Below, piece by piece: positions 1-11,202 of a stretch of 64,000 bases of DNA. Within the stretch, counting starts at the first letter, position 1; every line of letters begins with the position of its first letter. The translations under genes were made by a program, and so were the position numbers. The stretch comes from Conus ventricosus (lineage: Eukaryota; Mollusca; Gastropoda; Neogastropoda; Conidae): NCBI GenBank assembly GCA_018398815.1, contig CM031628.1, forward strand, positions 10,626,598 to 10,690,597, in the 5' to 3' direction. Under the pieces are notes generated by a model. The model was given only the letters and a program-made list of their open reading frames with translations. It ran no database searches and was not told the origin of the DNA.

Positions 1-131
1 TCTCGAAGCTGCCAAATCCCTGCTTGCCAAACTTGTGATGTTGAGGCAGATGATGTTACAGAACCTGTCAGGCTGGGAAGGGGAAAGGGGGAAATAAACC
101 GGGATGTGAGGTTACACCAAAACTGAAGTAA

Positions 132-1131
132 NNNNNNNNNNNNNNNNNNNNNNNNNNNNNNNNNNNNNNNNNNNNNNNNNNNNNNNNNNNNNNNNNNNNN
201 NNNNNNNNNNNNNNNNNNNNNNNNNNNNNNNNNNNNNNNNNNNNNNNNNNNNNNNNNNNNNNNNNNNNNNNNNNNNNNNNNNNNNNNNNNNNNNNNNNNN
301 NNNNNNNNNNNNNNNNNNNNNNNNNNNNNNNNNNNNNNNNNNNNNNNNNNNNNNNNNNNNNNNNNNNNNNNNNNNNNNNNNNNNNNNNNNNNNNNNNNNN
401 NNNNNNNNNNNNNNNNNNNNNNNNNNNNNNNNNNNNNNNNNNNNNNNNNNNNNNNNNNNNNNNNNNNNNNNNNNNNNNNNNNNNNNNNNNNNNNNNNNNN
501 NNNNNNNNNNNNNNNNNNNNNNNNNNNNNNNNNNNNNNNNNNNNNNNNNNNNNNNNNNNNNNNNNNNNNNNNNNNNNNNNNNNNNNNNNNNNNNNNNNNN
601 NNNNNNNNNNNNNNNNNNNNNNNNNNNNNNNNNNNNNNNNNNNNNNNNNNNNNNNNNNNNNNNNNNNNNNNNNNNNNNNNNNNNNNNNNNNNNNNNNNNN
701 NNNNNNNNNNNNNNNNNNNNNNNNNNNNNNNNNNNNNNNNNNNNNNNNNNNNNNNNNNNNNNNNNNNNNNNNNNNNNNNNNNNNNNNNNNNNNNNNNNNN
801 NNNNNNNNNNNNNNNNNNNNNNNNNNNNNNNNNNNNNNNNNNNNNNNNNNNNNNNNNNNNNNNNNNNNNNNNNNNNNNNNNNNNNNNNNNNNNNNNNNNN
901 NNNNNNNNNNNNNNNNNNNNNNNNNNNNNNNNNNNNNNNNNNNNNNNNNNNNNNNNNNNNNNNNNNNNNNNNNNNNNNNNNNNNNNNNNNNNNNNNNNNN
1001 NNNNNNNNNNNNNNNNNNNNNNNNNNNNNNNNNNNNNNNNNNNNNNNNNNNNNNNNNNNNNNNNNNNNNNNNNNNNNNNNNNNNNNNNNNNNNNNNNNNN
1101 NNNNNNNNNNNNNNNNNNNNNNNNNNNNNNN
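132..1131. other. Assembly gap (1000 N)
   Basis: Exactly 1000 N, a typical placeholder length for a scaffold join. The 131 bases before it hold nothing recognisable. Together with the gap at 15163-16162 it isolates a contig of about 14 kb (1132-15162). Confidence 0.99.
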
Positions 1132-1189
1132 GTGTATAAAAATGCAAAAATGTTTAAAGTTTTTAAATAATATCGTTGTTCTAAAAATA

Positions 1190-1670
1190 ATGTCGCGTGG
1201 GCCAGAAGAACCAGGAGTTACATTAGCGCCTGTGAGGTGTATAACTTTAGAATTTAAAAGACCTTGCAGACGTTGTGGACTTTGAACAAAATGGTGAGAT
1301 AGGCGTTTTGTATGGTTTTGAGTACACTAAAGATGGTGATTATAAACGCAAAGAGGTTGGCGACAACAAAAAGTTTCCTAAACTAGAGCAACTGCGCAAT
1401 CTAGAAGCAAATAATGTTGGCCAGTATGAATATAAAATAGTTCGAAAACCTGACCTCAAATGGCATTTAGAACCATATTTAGAATGGGACATAAATTTGA
1501 ATTCATAAGCCCATTTACATTTTTTGGCCGTCAAAAAAGTTTCAAAAAAAGCATTCAACTCTGGCCCTTTACATGTAAGTCTTATGCCAGATGACAATAG
1601 TCGGAAAGAGATTGAAATAAAGCCGTATGGAATAAACAGTACATCCTCCACAGAAGAGAAACGGTTTTAA
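1190..1670 (+). pseudogene. Broken ORF in a Polinton-like segment, product unidentified
   Basis: A reading frame opens at the ATG at 1190, shifts by one base near 1264-1275, then runs to a TAA at 1668 with one in-frame stop at 1506-1508. Undoing these two lesions would give roughly 160 residues, rich in charged and aromatic residues, with no signal peptide or membrane segment. I do not recognise it. It lies just upstream of a second broken ORF and a packaging-ATPase fossil on the same strand. That order suggests a structural or accessory gene of a Polinton/Maverick element, but this rests on context only. The 5' side is lost in the gap at 132-1131, so genes further upstream cannot be seen. 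Confidence 0.45.
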
Positions 1671-1671
1671 A

Positions 1672-2047
1672 GGATGCTTCTACAATAATTACAGTTCATT
1701 CCGCAAATGAAATTAGGAGACACGTTCACAATGATATTTGAAATTTCTGTCTTAAAAGATGTGGAGAGGGATGGGTTGTGGGCGTTAGTGACGTCCTTTT
1801 TAAAGGAATTCTAATTAGCTGGCAAAACTTAGACGTTGACAGTCTTAAAGTTACTGTCGTCATTCTTCACAATGGTGAGGATATTAAGGTCATAACAACA
1901 AGCAAAAAAATCAATATTAGTCTAAATAGAAACAATCTTACAGCACTGAATTGGATTAATCTTACACATTTAGACCTTATAGGATTTTATCATACTGAAC
2001 AAGTTTTAACAGAGAGCATGATAAAAACAATAACTGGATTAGATTAA
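1672..2047 (+). pseudogene. Second broken ORF of the Polinton-like segment
   Basis: The frame reads from about 1672 to the stop at 2045-2047 with a single in-frame TGA near 1738. The C-terminal 89 codons (1778-2047) are uninterrupted. The product would be about 120 residues with alternating hydrophobic and polar residues (beta-rich in look) and a Thr/Asn-rich middle. No family was recognised. It ends 16 bases before the ATG of the ATPase fossil, the tight same-strand packing seen in Polintons and related viruses rather than in host genes. A minor structural protein is one possibility, but I have no motif to support it. Confidence 0.4.
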
Positions 2048-2063
2048 ATTCTATTATAAAACT

Positions 2064-2670
2064 ATGGAGAAGTTAAACTTTATGACAAAAACCCCTCATT
2101 GTTCATTAATTTGTGGACAAACTGGTTGTGGAAAAACAATATTATCCTCGACCTGTTACAACAGTTTATCGTTATAATTTTGATCATATTGTGATTTCTG
2201 CCAACACTTAAATGGAACAAAGCATATCATGATAGAAGGTTTATGGACTGATGATAACATATTTTTAGTTAATCCTAGCAATAAACTGAGTGAGTGTCTA
2301 GAACGCTTTTTATATTGTTTGAAGGAACGCAGACACTATTTATTATAGATGACTGTTCAGCAGAAAGCGACATTTGTTAAAAAGAGAAACACTTTGTCGA
2401 AACTGGCCTTCAGCGGAAGAACATGCTGGAATAAGTGTGTGGATTTTATGTCAAAAATATAACTCGGTTTTAAAAGACTTTAGAGAACAGTTAAAGACTG
2501 TAGTTTTATTTCACATGAAAGACAGAGATGCATTTGATGAATGTTTGCGTGAAAAGGATGTTATTGAAAATGATCAGGAAAAACATAGGATTAAGCAAAA
2601 ACTAAAATCTGAAAAGTTTAGTAAATTAGTATTGAAAACGGATAATCCTACACAGTATGTTTGTTTGTAG
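2064..2670 (+). pseudogene. FtsK/HerA-type packaging ATPase fossil (Polinton/Maverick)
   Basis: In Polintons and adintovirus-like elements this ATPase is thought to pump DNA into capsids. The ATG at 2064 is followed after about 15 codons by a Walker A motif (GQTGCGKT). Further on, another frame gives a Walker B-like TLFIIDDCSA, then a Lys/Arg-rich stretch, and the last frame gives SVWILCQKYNSV and a KDRDAFDECL motif typical of Polinton ATPases. The protein lies in at least three frames: frame is lost after about 37 codons, again near 2380 and again near 2420, so the gene is dead as assembled. Total length (about 200 codons) fits the family. It is followed 28 bases later by a long hairpin. The motif order is strong evidence; which Polinton subgroup is unknown. 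Confidence 0.85.
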
Positions 2671-2697
2671 ATAATCGTTATTTTTTGGTTACTTGTC

Positions 2698-2788
2698 AGA
2701 GAACAGGAAAATGCAGCTTCTAGGTCACTTTCGCCCGAAAACTGGTTGAGGGCGAAAGTGAGTTAGAAGCTGCATTTTCCTGTTCTCT
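2698..2788. other. 39-bp-arm inverted repeat (hairpin) after the ATPase fossil
   Basis: Arms 2698-2736 and 2750-2788 are reverse complements with two mismatches and a 13-base loop. The arm begins AGAGAACAGG and ends TTTCGCCC. It starts 28 bases after the ATPase stop. Candidates are a transcript-end hairpin between viral-type genes (hairpin 3'-end signals are known in giant viruses and virophages), a terminal inverted repeat brought together by deletion, or an unrelated palindrome. The sequence alone does not decide. Confidence 0.85.
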
Positions 2789-2971
2789 ACAGATATTTCC
2801 TAATTTGGGCGGTTGTGTGCATATCCGTATGGATTTGAATGGTATGTGTGTGTATTTCTAGTGTGTAATAGCAATAGTAGTACTTTTGGTAAAAATGTTA
2901 ATCGAGGTCATACTAATCAGTTGGCTGCAGTTTTGTTTGAAAATTATTGGAATTATTATTGGAATTATTAG

Positions 2972-3598
2972 GAAGAAAGGTGGCAGAGTGGTTAAGACGT
3001 TCGCCTGCCAATCCAACGTGTGAGAAGTGCGTGGGTTTGAGCCCTGCCTTTCTCGCCCTTTCTTTCCCAGTTTGAATGACAAATCGAACTGAACGTCAAG
3101 TCCATCGGATGGGGACTATAAGCGAGTCGGACCTGTGTGCCTTCCTGGCCCCCTGTACATGTTAAAGAACCCACGGCAGTTAAAAATCGAAAAGAGCAAG
3201 AGGGGGGGGGGGGGTGTTTCCCCGCTGCCCTGGCAAAATTGATGTAAAATGAAGATAGCCGCCTGGTATCTCTTACCAAGCCACAAAAATTGTCACTTGC
3301 TGTTGTCGTGTGCCATCGTGTACCGGTGGAAATGGAGGAGACGTATAAAACATCGTATGCATCCTATGTGAGAAACTGGAGGAATAAATGAGATAAATGA
3401 AAATGAGTGACTGATATTTGAATGGTACGGGAAACGACTGAATGAGCGCCAGTAGGCTGCTCTTCGGCCAGCTCTACCTGGGTAGGCAGCCCGTTGAGTG
3501 AGTGATTGAGGTAGTGTGTTTATTGTAAAGCGCTTAGAGCTTGGTCTGTGACCGAGGGTAGGCGCTATATAAATACCCAATATAATGATAATAATAAT
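2972..3598 (+). mobile_element. tRNA-derived SINE, copy 1
   Basis: The head has an A box (GGCAGAGTGGTTAAGACG) and a B box-like GGTTTGAGCC, resembling a Ser/Leu-type tRNA with a long variable arm. The body contains the motifs GGGGACTATAAGCG and TGTTAAAGAACCCA, common in mollusc and other invertebrate SINE central domains. The tail holds TTATTGTAAAGCGCTTAGAG and GCGCTATATAAATA and ends in ATAATGATAATAATAAT. A G-run of about 11 (from 3199) sits inside. It is a different subfamily from the SINEs at 14447 and 38645 because the tRNA head differs. No flanking target duplication could be defined with confidence. Confidence 0.8.
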
Positions 3599-3802
3599 GC
3601 ATTGCAGACTAAAAGACAACACAACACCTCCGTTCTTTTCGGTCTGTCGCACGAATGCATTCCGCAATAGGAAACTAGAACCCTGATAAAATGTGACGAT
3701 GTCAATCCTGCATTGATATTGTTGTGTATTAAGTCATTCTTCAACGCTTCAATCATCCTCCAACTCACATCCCTCTCTTGATATCTACCTGACCGCCCTT
3801 AC

Positions 3803-4327
3803 TACAAGGGATTGGTTTTTCAAAAGAACATGGTGGGTGAACACAAAAGTCTTCGTCACTTCCATCAAAACAGTCCGCACGATAGTCACAAACTAGAGTG
3901 AAAGGCAAGCGTTCATTGTTACTGGCACAAAGAAAATATTGAGATTCTGACGTTTTGTTTGCCGCACACCATGATGTCGTCATAGCAGTAATGTCATCAT
4001 ATAATGACTGAAAATTGACGTCAGTGTCAGCCCAGCAATGACTTTGCAAGTCACATGTCAAAAATTCCGGTATCCAGTGATTGCGCGGACACTGAATAGA
4101 CGGGAAATGGAAGGTGGAAATGGAGGTAGAGATGTTGGCCAAATTGATTGGTGCTTGTTGCTGTTGCTGTCCTGTGTCAGGTCGGTTGGAACCAGAGGGG
4201 CTGTCAAATTCACAAAGGTAGAAGTAGTGCTTCTTTTGACTACATGTATTCGAAATGTGCACAAATTCTTCACTGTTGTGAATGACTGCTCCACACTGAG
4301 GGATATCATACTTTTGACGTCTTTCAT
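3803..4327 (-). CDS. Host exon (inverted copy): end of a C-type lectin domain plus two LDLa-like modules
   Basis: On the minus strand an acceptor (CATCAG) opens the exon at 4327. The first ~35 residues end a CTLD (QCGAVIHN ... C ... FYLCE, the usual last cysteines). A Ser/Thr/Gln-rich linker follows, then a diverged LDLa (CPRNHWIPEFLTCDLQSHCW), then a good LDLa with the calcium-binding signature CDYRADCFDGSDEDFC. A GTAAGG donor follows 3803. These domains occur in secreted or membrane receptors; the ligand is unknown. The same exon is at 46330-46811 on the plus strand with a few percent change, and the gene's other exons are on the plus strand, so this copy is in the wrong orientation. It is probably a haplotig or an inverted duplicate. 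Confidence 0.75.
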
Positions 4328-4333
4328 CTGATG

Positions 4334-5480
<1,147 letters not shown>

Positions 5481-5532
5481 TTACTCTGAAGGAATTGGGT
5501 TCTTCACAGACTTAGACCACTGTGGCTGGTTT

Positions 5533-8500
5533 CCATTGTTGGGTGTACTGATCTGTGATCCACACTGCTTGACCTTGTGGATGGGGGTAGTTTGTTGGGT
5601 GTACTGATCTGTGATCCACACTGCTTGTCCTTGTGGATGGGGGGTAGTTTGTTGGGTGTACTGATCTGTGATCCACACTGCTTGTCCTTGTGGATGGGGG
5701 GTAGTTTGTTGGGTGTACTGATCTGTGATCCTCACTGCTTGTCCTTGTGGATAGGGGGTAGTTTGTTGGGTGTACTGATCTGTGATCCACACTGCTTGTC
5801 CTTGTGGATGGGGGGTAGTTTGTTGGGTGTACTGATCTGTGATCCACACTGCTTGTCCTTGGTGGATGGGGGTAGTTTGTTGGGTGTACTGATCTGTGAT
5901 CCACACTGCTTGTCCTTGGTGGATGGGGGTAGTTTGTTGGGTGTACTGATCTGTGATCCACGCTGCTTGTCCTTGTGGATGGGGGGTAGTTTGTTGGGTG
6001 TACTGATCTGTGATCCACGCTGATTGTCCTTGTGGATGGGGGGTAGTTTGTTGGGTGTACTGATCTGTGATCCATGCTGCTTGTCCTTGGTGGATGGGGG
6101 GTAGTTTGTTGGGTGTACTGATCTGTGATCCACACTGCTTGTCCTTGTGGATGGGGGGTAGTTTGTTGGGTGTACTGATCTGTGATCCACGCTGCTTGTC
6201 CTTGGTGGATGGGGGGTAGTTTGTTGGGTGTACTGATCTGTGATCCACACTGCTTGTCCGTGGTGGATGGGGGGTAGTTTGTAGTGTGTACTGATCTGTG
6301 ATCCACACCGCTTGTCCTTGGTGGATGGGGGGTAGTTTGTTGGGTGTACTGATCTGTGATCCACACCGCTTATCCGTGGTGGATGGGGGGTAGTTTGTTG
6401 GGTGTACTGATCTGTGATCCACACTGCTTGTCCTTGGTGGATGGGGGGTAGTTTGTTGGGTGTACTGATCTGTGATCCACACTGCTTGTCCTTGGTGGAT
6501 GGGGGGTAGTTTGTTGGGTGTACTGATCTGTGATCCACACTGCTTGTCCTTGGTGGATGGGGGGTAGTTTGTTGGGTGTACTGATCTGTGATCCACACTG
6601 CTTGTCCTTGGTCGATGGGGGGTAGTTTGTTGGTTGTACTGATCTGTGATCCACACTGCTTGTCCTTGGTGGATGGGGGGTAGTTTGTTGGGTGTACTGA
6701 TCTGTGATCCACACCGCTTCTCCTTGGTGGATGGGGGGGGGGGGGGGGGGTAGTGTTTTGGATGTACTGATCTGTGATCCACACCGCTTGTCCTTGGTGA
6801 ATGGGGGGGGGGGGGTAGTTTGTTGAGTGTACTGATCTGTGATCCACACTGCTTGCCCTTGGTGGATGGGGGGTAGTTTGTTGGGTGTACTGATCTGTGA
6901 TCCACACTGCTTGTCCGAGGTGGATAGGGGGTAGTTTGTTGGGTGTACTGATCTGTGATCCACAGTGCTTGTCCTTGGTGGATGGGGGGTAGTTTTTTGG
7001 GTGTACTGATCTGTGATCCACACTGCTTGTCCTTGGTGGATGGGGGGTAGTTTGTAGGGTGTACTGATCTGTGATCCACACTGCTTGTCCTTGGTGGATG
7101 GGGGGTAATTTGTTGGGTGTACTGATCTGTGATCCACACTGCTTGTCCTTGGTGGATGAGGGGTAGTTTGTTGGGTGTACTGATCTGTGATCCACACCGC
7201 TTGTCCTTGGTGGATGGGGGGTAGTTTGTTGGGAGTACTGATCTGTGATCCACACCGCTTGTCCGTGATGGATGGGGGGGTAGTTTGTTGGGTTGTACTG
7301 ATCTGTGATCCACACTGCTTGTCCGTGGTGGATGGGGGGTAGTTTGTTGGGTGCACTGATCTGTGATCCACACTGCTTGTCCTTGGTGGATGGAGGGTAG
7401 TTTGTTGGGTGTACTGATCTGTGATCCACACTGCTTGTCCGTGGTGGATGGGGGGTAGTTTGTTGGGTGTACTGATCTGTGATCTGCACTGCTTGTCCTT
7501 GGTGGATGGGGATAGTTTGTTGGGTGTACTGATCTGTGATCCACACTGCTTGTCCTTGGTGGATGGGGCGGAGTTTGTTGGGTGTACTGATCTGTGATCC
7601 ACACTGCTTGTCCGCGGTGGATGGGGGGTAGTTTGTTGGGTGTATTGATCTGTGATCCACACTGCTTGTCCGCGGTGGAAGGGGGGTAGTTTGTTGGGTG
7701 TACTGATCTGTGATCCACACTGCTTGTCCTCGGTGGATGGGGTAGTTTGTTGAGTGTACTGATCTGTGATCCACACCGCTTGTCCTTGGTGGGGATGGGG
7801 GGCAGTTTGTTGAGTGTACTGATCTGTGATCCACACTGCTTGTCCTCGGTGGATGGGGGTAGTTTGTTGAGTGTACTGCTCTGTGATCCACACCGCTTGT
7901 CCTTGGTGGGGATGGGGGGCAGTTTGTTGAGTGCACTGATATGTGATCCACACTGCTTGTCCTTGGTGGATGGGGGGGGCCGTTTGTTGAGTGTACTGAT
8001 CTGTGATCCACACTGCTTGTCCTTGGTGGATGGGGGGCAGTTTGTTGAGTGTAATGATCTGTGATCCACACTGCTTGTCCTTGGTGGATGGGGGGTAGTT
8101 TGTTGGGTGTACTGAACTGTGATCCACACCGCTTGTCCTTGGTGGATGGGGGGGGGGGGGGGTAGTTTTTTGGATGTACTGATCTGTGATCCACACTGCT
8201 TGTCCTTGGTGAATGGGGGGGGGGGGTAGTTTTTTGAGTCTACTGATCTGTGATCCACACTGCTTGCCCTTGGTGGATGGGGGGTAGTTTGTTGGGTGCA
8301 CTGATCTGTGATCCACACTGCTTGTCCGAGGTGGATATGGGGTAGTTTGTTGGGTGTACTGATCTGTGATCCACACTGCTTGTCCTTGGTGGATGGGGGG
8401 TAGTTTGTTGGGTGTACTGATCTGTGATCCACACTGCTTGTCCTTGGTGGATGGGGGGTAGTTTGTAGGGTGTACTCATCTGTGATCCACACTGCTTGTC

Positions 8501-9345
8501 CTTGGTGGATGGGGGGTAATTTGTTGGTGTGTACTGATCTGTGATCCACACTGCTTGTCCTTGGTGGATGAGGGGTAGTTTGTTGGGTGTACTGATCTGT
8601 GATCCACACCGCTTGTCCTTGGTGGATGGGGGGTAGTTTGTTGGGTGTACTGATCTGTGATCCACACCGCTTGTCCGTGATGGATGGGGGGGTAGTTTGT
8701 TGGGTGTACTGATCTGTGATCCACACTGCTTGTCCGTGGTGGATGGGGGGTAGTTTGTTGGGTGTACTGATCTGGGATCCACACTGCTTGTCCTTGGTGG
8801 ATGGGGGGTAGTTTGTTGGGTGTACTGATCTGTGATCCACACTGCTTGTCCGTGGTGGATGGGGGGTAGTTTGTTGGGTGTACTGATCTGTGATCTGCAC
8901 TGCTTGTCCTTGGTGGATGGGGATAGTTTGTTGGGTGTACTGATCTGTGATCCACACTGCTTGTCCTTGGTGGATGGGGGGTAGTTTGTTGGGTGTACTG
9001 ATCTGCGGTCCACACTGCTTGTCCGTGGTGGATGGGGGGTAGTTTGTTGGGTGTACTTGATCTGTGATCCACACTGCTTGTCCTCGGTGGATGGGGGTAG
9101 TTTGTTGAGTGTACTGATCTGTGATCCACACCGCTTGTCCTTGGTGGGGATGGGGGGCAGTTTGTTGAGTGTACTGATCTGTGATCCACACTGCTTGTCC
9201 TCGGTGGATGGGGGTAGTTTGTTGAGTGTACTGATCTGTGATCCACACCGCTTGTCCTTGGTGGGGATGGGGGGCAGTTTGTTGAGTGTACTGATCTGTG
9301 ATCCACACTGCTTGTCCTTGGTGGATGGGGGGTAGTTTGTTGCCC
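5533..9345 (-). repeat. 57-58-bp minisatellite derived from the Gypsy integrase C-terminus, about 65 units
   Basis: The unit reads LPPIHQGQAVWITDQYTQQ in one minus frame, matching the loop of Gypsy integrase C-terminal domains that normally reads on into WKPATVV. Here the WKPATVV continuation appears once, at the end of the array. Most units are 58 bp, so the frame rotates every unit; those near 5540-6060 are often 57 bp and keep frame. The unit has no stop in any minus frame, which leaves a 1374-codon open frame (5481-9605). I regard that as a by-product of repeat expansion, not a real protein. Poly-G runs inside some units vary from 4 to about 17. A large block is repeated within the array at a spacing of about 1.4 kb. 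Confidence 0.95.
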
Positions 9346-9990
9346 GCGTGATGATTGTAATTTTCAGTCATCTTTTCATTTTGCTTGGCCAGTTGGACTC
9401 TTTGCTCCTGTGGTGCTGGTTCTTTCCTTGAAGGCAACAGAGTGGTGATCGTTCTGTTCTTTAACATCTCAGCAGGTGACGGAAGTTGGTGATTAACTGG
9501 AGTTGCACGCAAGCTGAGGAGTGCCAGGTGGATATCTTGACCAGGTTTCTGGCATTTCTTCATAGCGTTTTTCACGGTTTGTAATTTGTCTTTCAATGAA
9601 GCCATTTGATTGTGGATATCTTGGTGATGAAGTAGTGTGCAGTGTGCAGTGGGATGGTACGGTCTGTATCATGTGGGTCTGGGAGTCGGGACAGGATGTC
9701 TGGAAGAGTCATCATGCTTCCAGGTCGGTGCATGATCTTGAAGTTGTATCCCGAGTGTTGCACAGCATTCTTTGCAGACGTGGTGAAGAGGCTTCTCGGT
9801 GAAGAGGCTTCTCGGTGATCATTACCAGAGGTTTGTGATCGGTGATCACGGTGAACGGTCCTCCGTACAGATAGGTTAGAAACTGTGTGATACAAAGACG
9901 ACTGCCAGCATTTCTCGATCTGTCTTGGAGGCAAATGCTATTGGGCGGTTGTCTTGGAGTAGGGCTGCACCTACACCTCTTTGACTTCAA
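9346..9990 (-). pseudogene. Gypsy pol: RNase H end and integrase tail
   Basis: In minus-strand order the segment gives the RNase H motif GGPFTVITDHKPLVMI (TDHKPL is typical of Gypsy RNase H), then HRPGSMMTLPDILSRLPD, a linker usually followed by integrase. After about 30 more codons the frame jumps to LQTVKNAMKKC and SLRATPVNHQLPSPAEML, which normally lie after the integrase active site. The integrase catalytic core of roughly 200-250 residues is therefore absent. A short duplication (GAGGCTTCTCGGTGAA-type, 9785-9815) also disrupts the frame. The element could not integrate by itself. Confidence 0.8.
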
Positions 9991-10060
9991 TCGACCTCCA
10001 GGGTGACTGGTTTCTTTGGATCATAAAACGCCAAGCAGGCTTCAGCTGATAGGTTTGCCT

Positions 10061-11177
10061 TCATCTCCTCAAAACAGTGGCTGGGCTGTGGTCCTCCTGA
10101 ATGATGAATGGTGTGTCCTTCTTGAGCAGGTCTCTCAATGGGTCTGATTTGTCGCTAAAGTTTGGTAGGAAGGAAGTCATGTAGGTCTTCATGCCTAGGA
10201 ATCGTTGCATATCTTCTTGTCCTGTGGCATCGGCATTTCTTTGATGGCTTGCATTTTTTGTCGGGGTCTGGTTTGATACCTTCAGCAGCAGAGTAGATGC
10301 TGCCAAAGAATAAAATCTGTGACTTTCGGATGTCACATTTCTTAGAGTTGAAAATCAGTCCGTTTGCTTCTGCACGTTCCATCAATGTCTTCAGGTTACG
10401 GTCATGTTCTTCTGCATTTTTGCCATGTACGCAGATGTCGTCATGGATTCCAATGACTCCGGGTAGTCCTTCCAGAATTTCATCCATTCTGGCTCGGAAG
10501 ATGTCCTGGGATACGTTGAGTCCGAAAGGTAGTCTTCTCCAACAGTATCTTCCAAATGATGTTCGGAATGTCGCGAGGAGCTGACTCTCTTGATCTGGAT
10601 GGACAGACCAGTAACCAGCTTTGGCGTCCAGTTTGCTGAATACATAGGATCCTGCAAATTCAGAGTTCAGTTCCTCCGTAGTTGGAATTTTGTGTGGGCA
10701 TCTCTTGAGGGATTCATTGAGTTTCTTTGGGTCAGTGCAAACTCTGAGAGACCCATCTCTCTTGATGGAGAATGCAAGGCTGGAGCACCAGTCTGTATGC
10801 TTGGTTATTGGTCTTATGACTCCATCGTCTTCCATCTTCTCAAGTTCTTTTCTGAGTTTTTCCTTCATATGAATTGGACATTTCCTTGGTGGGTCTATGA
10901 AGGGCTTTGCATCTTTTTTCACATGGAGTGTTGCTATCTTTTTGAAGTTCCCAATTCTGTCAAACTGGTTTGGAAAAGCTTGCTGCAGTTCTTTGATGTT
11001 TGTTATTCGTTGAAGGGTGTGCTCTTTTTGAACAGCACAGCAGTTGATGGTGACCAATTTGAGTCGTTTAGCCATAGGTAGTCCTACTATTGCTGGTTCT
11101 GGATATCGCCAACGTAGAATTTTGCAATCTGGAGTTCTCCCTTGTGTCGGATTTGGATCTGGATGCTCCCGATACAT
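10061..11177 (-). pseudogene. Gypsy reverse transcriptase
   Basis: An open frame of 340 codons (10155-11177) covers most of the RT domain: the pre-RT motif DPPRKCPIHMKEKL, VCTDPKKLNESL, KLDAKAGYWSV, the RRLPFGLNVSQDIF box, and an IHDDICVHG box in the place of YxDD, as in many animal Gypsy elements. Frame is lost near 10270, where a 1-base shift moves the RT-connection region to another frame. The right-hand copy (about 42680-43410) has an extra stop near 42953. The RT fold looks complete, but without integrase the element is non-autonomous. Confidence 0.9.
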
Positions 11178-11202
11178 AGCATTGCTTTCCCATTGTATGC
11201 TG

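Noticed and set aside
68..1147. Long ORFs running across N (also 14985-16367 and 46257-46919 beyond the gap edge)
   Set aside because: Open only because N has no stops; nothing can be inferred from them.
2698..2788. Bacterial-type rho-independent terminator
   Set aside because: The window is eukaryotic, and the 39-bp arms lack a following U-tract.
5533..9345. CRISPR-like array
   Set aside because: Units are contiguous with no unique spacers, contain transposon coding sequence, and the DNA is eukaryotic.
5481..9605. A 1374-codon open frame as a giant repetitive protein
   Set aside because: It is the integrase tail of a broken Gypsy element expanded by a stop-free 57-58-bp minisatellite; frame rotates with unit length and alternative frames are equally open.
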